A stretch of 38,638 nt of DNA from Candidatus Lachnoclostridium avicola (GTDB lineage Bacteria > Bacillota > Clostridia > Lachnospirales > Lachnospiraceae). The notes under the pieces were generated by a model. It worked only from the letters and a program-made list of their open reading frames with translations, searched no databases and was not told the DNA's origin. Positions 32,596 to 38,638 of the stretch are shown here, one piece after another. The DNA is taken from the NCBI GenBank assembly GCA_019114465.1, contig DXFM01000002.1:1-38638 (forward strand). Reading direction: 5' to 3'. The position numbers and the translations under genes were made by a program. The first letter of the stretch is position 1. Every line of letters begins with the position of its first letter.

Positions 32596-34053
32596 TTACT
32601 GAATGTCGCTGATGGGTCTGGGCTTCACATCATCCGGGATGGGCACGTAAGTCTGCCCTTCCATATCCTCGTCATACTCTTTTCTGGCTGTCTCAATCAG
32701 CGCCGGATCCTCCATCAGCCGGATGGCGGACAGGGCGATCACCTTGCCGGCATACAGCATTCCCTTGTGGGCCGTCTCCGACTTGCCCTGGGAAACCACC
32801 TGCCAGGAATGTCCGGGAGTGGACGGCGCCCAGGTGGCTGTGTTGAACTGGGCAGTGGGGGTCATCCAGCTCACGTCTCCCACGTCGGTGGATCCGCCTT
32901 TTCCGATAACCAGATGGATCTTCTCATAGGGCACCACAAAATCATACAGACGGTCATGCTTATTCTTCTTCAGGAAAGCCACATTTTCCGGAATCAGATG
33001 ATCTTCGATCATCTCATCATAACTCCGGTCCGATCCCGCCGGAGCTGTGGCCGTGTACTCCGCCGCCTTTTCATATTCTGCTTCTGTGTAGGAGGGAACT
33101 CCCACATCTTCCATGGCCTGGTACAATACCTGCTCCAGCACCCGGTTGGAAACCATATTGGCACAGGACTTGATCAGGCTCTTCTCCACCTCGGTCTCCG
33201 TCATAAGGGCAGCGCCCTGGGCGATCTTGTCCACCCGCTTGTACAGCTCCAGGGCCTCGCCCACCTTCGGTGCGCGGATCAGATAAATAGCCTTCGCCTC
33301 GCTCTGAACCACGTTGGGAGAATAGCCGCCGGTGTCAATGATGGCATAGTGAACTCTCGCCTTGTCCAGCATATGTTCTCTCAGGAAGTTGGTGCCCACG
33401 TTCATCAGCTCCAGCCCGTCCAGAGCGCTTCTGCCCATCTCCGGGCAGCCGGCCGCATGGGCGCTGATGCCCTTAAAGCTGTAGAGCACCTGGAAGTTGG
33501 CCAGGGAGCTGTCCTTGCTCACCGCATTGACCGTGGACGGATGCCAGGTCAGGGCGCAGTCCAGATCTTTGAACGCTCCGCCTCTGGCCATAAACGCCTT
33601 GCCGGATCCGCCTTCCTCTCCCGGGCAGCCATAGTAGACCACTGTGCCCTCATGGCCGTCCTCCAGATACTTTTTCACAGCGAGAGCGGCCGCCACCGAT
33701 CCCACGCCCAGCAGGTTGTGGCCGCAGCCGTGGCCGTTGGCCCCGGGTACCAGGGGATCCTTTTCCGTCACTCCCGCTTTCTGGCTCAGACCGGAGAGGG
33801 CGTCAAACTCTCCCAGAATACCGATGCGGGGTTTTCCATGTCCAAATTCCGCCGTAAAGGCCGTGTCCACACCGTAAGCGTGGTCTGTGATCGTAAATCC
33901 CTCCGCCTTCAGATAATCTGTCAGAGCCTTGACCGACTGATGCTCGCTGAAAGCTGTCTCCGCAAATCCCCAGATCTCGTCGCTCAGCTTTTCCAGACTG
34001 TCCTTTTTCCGGTCGATTTCTTCCAGATATGTATTCAGTGCTGTTTCAATCAA
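32596..34053 (-). CDS. AbgB-like M20 amidohydrolase (p-aminobenzoyl-glutamate hydrolase B type)
   Basis: A 485-residue di-metal M20 enzyme. The metal-binding core is ANGHGCGHNLLGVGSV (H108, H112), with ILGEFDAL before it, CPGEEGGSGKAF containing the catalytic Glu, and WMTPTAQFNTATWAPSTPGHSW near the C-terminus, characteristic of AbgB and its close relatives. AbgB cleaves p-aminobenzoyl-glutamate, a folate breakdown product, but many relatives are acylase-like. It lies downstream of glyA beyond a terminator and shows no strong promoter of its own. No AbgA partner is present, so the substrate is uncertain. Length fits the family. Confidence 0.83.
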   Translation of the reverse strand: MIETALNTYLEEIDRKKDSLEKLSDEIWGFAETAFSEHQSVKALTDYLKAEGFTITDHAYGVDTAFTAEFGHGKPRIGILGEFDALSGLSQKAGVTEKDPLVPGANGHGCGHNLLGVGSVAAALAVKKYLEDGHEGTVVYYGCPGEEGGSGKAFMARGGAFKDLDCALTWHPSTVNAVSKDSSLANFQVLYSFKGISAHAAGCPEMGRSALDGLELMNVGTNFLREHMLDKARVHYAIIDTGGYSPNVVQSEAKAIYLIRAPKVGEALELYKRVDKIAQGAALMTETEVEKSLIKSCANMVSNRVLEQVLYQAMEDVGVPSYTEAEYEKAAEYTATAPAGSDRSYDEMIEDHLIPENVAFLKKNKHDRLYDFVVPYEKIHLVIGKGGSTDVGDVSWMTPTAQFNTATWAPSTPGHSWQVVSQGKSETAHKGMLYAGKVIALSAIRLMEDPALIETARKEYDEDMEGQTYVPIPDDVKPRPISDIQ

Positions 34054-34088
34054 TGTCTCTTCCTCCTTATTCTGATTTTATAAGGAAA

Positions 34089-34130
34089 AAAGCATACAAA
34101 GAGCCTGCGTTCTACTCCGTTGTATGCTTT
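34089..34130 (-). terminator. Terminator of glyA
   Basis: On the minus strand AAGCATACAA pairs with TTGTATGCTT across a 20-nt loop, followed by TTTTTTCC. It is about 60 bp past the glyA stop. Confidence 0.8.
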
Positions 34131-34188
34131 CTGAACCTCGAATAGTTAAATTATAGAAACTTCAGAGAAAAATGTCAATTATTTTCCA

Positions 34189-35436
34189 TTACTGGTAAAT
34201 GGGATACCGGTCACAGATCTTCGTCACTTCTTCCCGAATGTAGTCTGCCTTCGCCTCAAAGTCCGTGGCCGCCAGCCAGATCAGCTCGGCAATCTTCTCC
34301 ATGTCGCTCTCCACCAGTCCTCTGGTGGTCACCGCGGGGGTACCGATGCGGACGCCGGAAGTGACGAATGGGCTTCTGGGATCTCCGGGAACCGCGTTCT
34401 TGTTCAGGGTAATGTACACTTCATCGCAGCGGTTCTGCAGATCTTTTCCGGAGATCTCCATATTCCGCAGATCCACCAGCATGAGGTGATTGTCCGTACC
34501 TCCGGTGAGCACCTGGAAGCCCTGCTTCTGAAGGGCTGCTGCCAGGGCCTTCGCATTCTTTACCACCTGCTCCTGATACGCCTTGAATTCCGGCTTCAAA
34601 GCCTCTCCCAGGCAGACCGCTTTCGCCGCGATCACGTGCTCCAGGGGACCGCCCTGGGTGCCGGGGAAAATGGCCTTGTTGAAGTTGAATTTCTCTGCCG
34701 CCTCTTTATTTGCCAGAATCATGCCGCCTCTGGGTCCCCGCAGGGTCTTGTGGGTGGTGGTGGTCACCACGTCCGCATAGGGAATGGGGCTGGGATGGAG
34801 GCCTGCGGCCACCAGGCCGGCGATGTGGGCCATATCCACCATGAGATAGGCTCCCGTCTTGTCGGCGATCTCCCGGAACCGCTTAAAGTCAATGGTTCTG
34901 CCGTAGGCGCTGGCTCCGGCGATGATCAGCTTCGGCCGGCTCTCCATGGCCAGCTTTTCCACCTCATCGTAATCAATGAAGCCCTCGCTGTTTACGCCGT
35001 AGGACACGATGTTGAAATACATTCCGGAAAAATTCACAGGACTTCCGTGGGTGAGATGGCCGCCCTGATCCAGATTCATGCCCATAACCGTGTCTCCCGG
35101 CTTCAGCATGGCGATGAACACCGCCATATTGGCCTGGGCACCGGAGTGGGGCTGCACATTGGCGTAATCGCAGCCAAACAGCTTCTTTGCCCGCTCTATG
35201 GCGATGGATTCCACCACGTCCACATACTGACAGCCGCCGTAATACCGTTTTCCAGGGTATCCTTCCGCGTATTTGTTGGTGAGCACCGTGCCCATCGCCA
35301 TCATCACCGGCTCAGACACAATGTTCTCGGATGCGATCAGCTCCAGGTTTCTGGACTGTCTGTCGTACTCGGCACGAATGGCCGCTCCTACCTCGCCGTC
35401 GTACGCGGCGATCAGATCCATGACTTCTTTCACCAT
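34189..35436 (-). CDS. glyA: Serine hydroxymethyltransferase
   Basis: A 415-residue PLP enzyme that interconverts serine and glycine with tetrahydrofolate. Motifs are [46 protein letters not shown] and [14 protein letters not shown] with the Schiff-base K230. Length is standard. ATG has AAAAGGAGG upstream and the promoter at 35470-35498 is near consensus. Transcribed alone toward the terminator at 34089-34130. Identity is secure. Confidence 0.98.
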   Translation of the reverse strand: MVKEVMDLIAAYDGEVGAAIRAEYDRQSRNLELIASENIVSEPVMMAMGTVLTNKYAEGYPGKRYYGGCQYVDVVESIAIERAKKLFGCDYANVQPHSGAQANMAVFIAMLKPGDTVMGMNLDQGGHLTHGSPVNFSGMYFNIVSYGVNSEGFIDYDEVEKLAMESRPKLIIAGASAYGRTIDFKRFREIADKTGAYLMVDMAHIAGLVAAGLHPSPIPYADVVTTTTHKTLRGPRGGMILANKEAAEKFNFNKAIFPGTQGGPLEHVIAAKAVCLGEALKPEFKAYQEQVVKNAKALAAALQKQGFQVLTGGTDNHLMLVDLRNMEISGKDLQNRCDEVYITLNKNAVPGDPRSPFVTSGVRIGTPAVTTRGLVESDMEKIAELIWLAATDFEAKADYIREEVTKICDRYPIYQ

Positions 35437-35469
35437 TGTTGTGTACCTCCTTTTAAGTCTTTAGGTCTT

Positions 35470-35498
35470 ATTATACACAGGCGGGTCTGTTCTGGCAA
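35470..35498 (-). promoter_or_regulatory. Promoter of glyA
   Basis: Minus-strand TTGCCA and TATAAT (with TG one base before it) are 17 bp apart. The leader is about 30 nt. Confidence 0.7.
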
Positions 35499-35503
35499 CT
35501 GCC

Positions 35504-35576
35504 GCCGGATCTTTCCGCTCTGCCGGATCTCTCCGCTCTGCCGGATCTTTTCAGCCCGCCGGACCTTTCCCAGCCT
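35504..35576. repeat. Four short tandem repeats between glyA and recJ
   Basis: An 18-bp unit beginning GCCGGATCTTTCCGC is repeated at 35504, 35522 and 35540, and a diverged 19-bp copy starts at 35558. No gene lies here. The tandem sits just upstream of the glyA promoter and after the recJ stop. Confidence 0.8.
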
Positions 35577-35602
35577 CCGGCGGCGCCGTTTCTTCCCATC
35601 TT

Positions 35603-37312
35603 TTATCGGAACCGGAAATTCTTCACAACGATCTGCAGGCTTCTGTTCCCGTTATATTCGTTGATGTCCGGATAATAGACGGCGTCCATGCGGCGGAACT
35701 GTCCCATCTGCTCCATGAATTCATCTCCCTGGCCGAACCAGATGCCGTCCATGGGAAATCCCCCTTCCGTCACCAGGGAGAGGCGGACCACATTCCGGTT
35801 TCTCCCCAGCACCCGGGCGCTGCGAATGCCCAGGTTTTTCTGGGCGAACAAAGGCTTTTCATTTCCCTGGCCGAAAGGTTCCAGACGCTTAAACTCCTGC
35901 ACCAGATCTTCCGTTATGTATTCCAGGGGCATGGGCACGTCGATCCAGATTTTCGCTGTAAAATCATCCTCCGTCAGCTTCGCGTTCTCGTTGAGCCGGC
36001 GGCGGAATTCCTCAATGTTTTCCTCCGGCAGGGAAAATCCCGCTGCCATGGGATGGCCGCCGAATTTGGTCAGCAGATCCCGCACCTCCACCAGTCCCTG
36101 AAACATGTGATAGCTCTCGATGGACCGTCCGGAACCCTTTGCCCCGCCTTCCGCCCGGGTCAGCACCAGGGACGGCTTCTGGTATTTCTCCCTCAGTCTT
36201 CCGGCGATGATGCCGGCCAGGGACTCGTGGCAGTCCGGCAGAAACACCACCAGCACCTTGTCCTTCTGGTAATACTGATCCACCAGGGCCGAGGCCTCCT
36301 CCGTTCCCTTTACGGTCATGTCCTTTCTCTGGTCATTTAGCTCCTTCAGCTCCAGGGCCAGCCGGTCCGCTTCCTCCCCGGTCCGGGCCAGCAGCAGGGC
36401 CAGGGCCATTTTAGCCGTCTGAAGGCGGCCGCCGGCATTTAAACAGGGACCGATGACAAAGCCAATGTGGTAGGCTGTCAGGTGATTTAAATCCAGGTTG
36501 TTCTTCTCCGCCAGACAGCGCAGGCCCAGATTCTTTGTGGATCCGATCTTTTTCAATCCTTCCCGGACGATAATCCGGTTTTCATCCTGGAGTCTCATCA
36601 CGTCCCCCACCGTTGCCACGGCGGCAAATTCCAGCAGCTCCAGCCACTCCCGCTCCTCCACGCCGAATGTCTCGTAGAGGAGGCGGACCAGCTTCCAGGC
36701 TACTACCGCGCCGCAGATCTCCGGATTGGGATAGGTGCAGTCCTTCTGCTTCGGATCCACCACCGCGTCCGCCGCCGGTTTGATCTCCTGCCTGTCCACA
36801 TTCAGCACCTCATGGTGATCGGTGACCACCACCGTCATGCCCAGCTCCTTCGCCCGGCCGATCTCCTCCACGGCGGCGATGCCGTTGTCGCAGGTGAGCA
36901 GAGTGTCCACCCCGTCCTGGTATGCCGCTTCTATGATCATCCCGTTAATACCGTAGCCGTCTTTGATCCGGTCCGGAATCTCATAATCCACCTTCGCTCC
37001 CACCCGGGTCAGCGCGGTGTACAGGATATAAGTGGAACAGACCCCGTCGATATCATAGTCTCCGATAATGCGGATACGCTTTCCATCCGCGATCTTCTCC
37101 TTCAGAATGGAAACCGCCAGATCCACATCCTTTAACAGGTGGGGATCGTACAGATCCCCGATGCCGCCGAACAGATAGCGGCGGACTGCCTCCTCTCCTT
37201 CTACATCCCGGTTCCTCATAATGCGGGCCGTCACCGGACTGATGCCGAACTCATCAGCAATCTTTTGAAAATCTGCCCGTTTTGTATATACCATCCATTT
37301 TTCTGCCGCCAT
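35603..37312 (-). CDS. recJ: Single-stranded-DNA-specific exonuclease RecJ
   Basis: A 569-residue DHH/DHHA1 nuclease that degrades single-stranded DNA 5'-3' in recombination and repair. The DHH domain has IIGDYDIDGVCST (D85, D87, D89), LLTCDNGIAA and VVTDHHEVL (D165, H166, H167). The DHHA1 domain contains the GGRLQTAKMAL and GGHPMAAGFSLPEEN segments. ATG 37312 is preceded by GAGGAG and a TTGTCC-17-TATAAT promoter. Near the standard length of clostridial RecJ. Acts alone in this region. Confidence 0.95.
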   Translation of the reverse strand: MAAEKWMVYTKRADFQKIADEFGISPVTARIMRNRDVEGEEAVRRYLFGGIGDLYDPHLLKDVDLAVSILKEKIADGKRIRIIGDYDIDGVCSTYILYTALTRVGAKVDYEIPDRIKDGYGINGMIIEAAYQDGVDTLLTCDNGIAAVEEIGRAKELGMTVVVTDHHEVLNVDRQEIKPAADAVVDPKQKDCTYPNPEICGAVVAWKLVRLLYETFGVEEREWLELLEFAAVATVGDVMRLQDENRIIVREGLKKIGSTKNLGLRCLAEKNNLDLNHLTAYHIGFVIGPCLNAGGRLQTAKMALALLLARTGEEADRLALELKELNDQRKDMTVKGTEEASALVDQYYQKDKVLVVFLPDCHESLAGIIAGRLREKYQKPSLVLTRAEGGAKGSGRSIESYHMFQGLVEVRDLLTKFGGHPMAAGFSLPEENIEEFRRRLNENAKLTEDDFTAKIWIDVPMPLEYITEDLVQEFKRLEPFGQGNEKPLFAQKNLGIRSARVLGRNRNVVRLSLVTEGGFPMDGIWFGQGDEFMEQMGQFRRMDAVYYPDINEYNGNRSLQIVVKNFRFR

Positions 37313-37343
37313 GATGTCTCCTCTTTTCTACTGCAATGGCTCT

Positions 37344-37372
37344 ATTATAGCGGATTTTCCCCGGCGGGACAA
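37344..37372 (-). promoter_or_regulatory. Promoter of recJ
   Basis: Minus-strand TTGTCC, a 17-bp spacer and a perfect TATAAT, about 30 bp before the recJ start. Confidence 0.6.
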
Positions 37373-37410
37373 GAATTCCGGGACGCGTCCTCAGTTTTTC
37401 TAAAAAACGC

Positions 37411-37439
37411 TTGACAAATCGCACCTGGTAGAATAGAAT
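37411..37439 (+). promoter_or_regulatory. Promoter of tRNA-Arg
   Basis: Perfect TTGACA (37411-37416), 17-bp spacer, TAGAAT (37434-37439), 24 bp before the tRNA. Confidence 0.75.
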
Positions 37440-37463
37440 ATAAATGTTGCAGCAATGCAGTGT

Positions 37464-37537
<74 letters not shown>

Positions 37538-37540
37538 CTG

Positions 37541-37573
37541 AAAAAAGCGTATCTCTCAGTGATACGCTTTTTT
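37541..37573 (+). terminator. Terminator of tRNA-Arg
   Basis: AAAAAAGCGTATC pairs with GATACGCTTTTTT across a 7-nt loop, and TGTTTTG follows. It begins 3 bp after the tRNA. Confidence 0.85.
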
Positions 37574-37620
37574 GTTTTGTCCGGCAAATCCTTTTGGGGG
37601 ATATGTCTGACAGCGGACAG

Positions 37621-37649
37621 CGGCGGCCGGGGAAAATCCCCGGCCGCCG
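37621..37649. terminator. GC-rich hairpin behind the collagen-like gene
   Basis: CGGCGGCCGGGGA pairs perfectly with TCCCCGGCCGCCG across a 3-nt loop. It lies about 40 bp past the collagen gene's stop (minus). No T-tract is present, so termination is only plausible. Confidence 0.5.
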
Positions 37650-37688
37650 CCCTGTGCGCGTCCTCAATACTTCTGTGTTCCGGAGGGC

Positions 37689-38501
<813 letters not shown>

Positions 38502-38528
38502 TCACCCCATTTTAATAGTATACTTCTC

Positions 38529-38557
38529 TTGCATTTTTCTATTAAATGTATTAAAAT
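38529..38557 (+). promoter_or_regulatory. Promoter of the partial TetR-like gene
   Basis: TTGCAT, a 17-bp spacer and TAAAAT. The -10 overlaps the left arm of the palindrome at 38553-38588, as expected for a self-repressed regulator. Confidence 0.5.
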
Positions 38558-38588
38558 AAAAACGAAAATTATATTTTGTTTTTATTTT
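38553..38588. promoter_or_regulatory. AT-rich palindrome, candidate operator
   Basis: AAAATAAAAAC (38553-38563) is the perfect complement of GTTTTTATTTT (38578-38588), with AAAAT/ATTTT extending inward around one bulged G. It lies between the divergent collagen-like and TetR-like genes. Confidence 0.5.
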
Positions 38589-38603
38589 GCGCGAGGTGAT
38601 GTA

Positions 38604-38638
38604 ATGCCACGGGTAGCTTATTCTGAGAAAGATAAGGA
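38604..38638 (+). CDS. Probable TetR-family regulator, N-terminus only
   Basis: Only 11 complete codons are inside the window: MPRVAYSEKDK followed by an incomplete codon. GAGGTGATGTA precedes the ATG at good spacing. The MPR-x-x-YSE-x-D start is typical of TetR-like helix-turn-helix regulators, which often repress themselves through a palindrome like the one at 38553-38588. The assignment is tentative. Confidence 0.45.
   Translation, partial: MPRVAYSEKDK

Overview
The window looks like a chromosomal segment of a GC-rich, spore-forming, anaerobic Firmicute of the Clostridia, most likely Lachnospiraceae (Enterocloster/Hungatella-like). This rests on family-level resemblance: class III fructose bisphosphatase, a fused acyl-CoA dehydratase activase of about 1,400 residues, VanRS-like two-component systems, a BclA-like collagen protein, strong AGGAGG ribosome sites and TTGACA/TATAAT promoters. 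No database search was possible, so the genus is inference.

Layout. 1-5.6 kb: partial fbp (minus), then an MBL-fold hydrolase, an M23 peptidase and a von Willebrand A protein (plus); the last has a candidate sporulation promoter overlapped by a perfect hairpin. 5.2-7.5 kb: a VanRS-like two-component pair with a small membrane protein that has response-regulator-type 11-bp repeats in front of it. A 60-bp dispersed repeat occurs at both ends of this block. 7.8-13.8 kb: a catabolic locus (MBL hydrolase, enolase-superfamily dehydratase, SLC13 permease) divergent from an AraC regulator and a MalY-type C-S lyase. 13.8-14.2 kb: a compact, probably unannotated Fst/par-like type I toxin-antitoxin module, the most striking element in the window. 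14.3-18.6 kb: tRNA-Leu, a subtilase, and a RidA / YfcC-type carrier / M20 amidohydrolase operon.

18.7-22.8 kb: a PepSY envelope-stress-like module in which a secreted three-repeat PepSY protein is divergent from an OmpR-type regulator, a histidine kinase and a three-repeat PepSY lipoprotein. 23.1-28.2 kb (minus): a lysA-like decarboxylase, pyruvate kinase, a rhomboid-fold protein lacking the catalytic motif, and a CorA-family transporter. The CorA gene has a consensus promoter and a leader of about 216 nt that can fold into two mutually exclusive structures, one of which hides the Shine-Dalgarno site; this is a candidate riboswitch of unrecognised class. 28.2-32.5 kb: the giant dehydratase activase. 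32.6-37.3 kb (minus): AbgB-like amidohydrolase, glyA and recJ. 37.4-38.6 kb: tRNA-Arg, a collagen-like protein whose best start is one base out of frame, and the first codons of a probable TetR regulator with an AT-rich palindrome between them.

Housekeeping functions (fbp, pyk, glyA, recJ, lysA, tRNAs) are interleaved with accessory catabolic and surface functions. No insertion sequence, phage, integrase or CRISPR array was seen.
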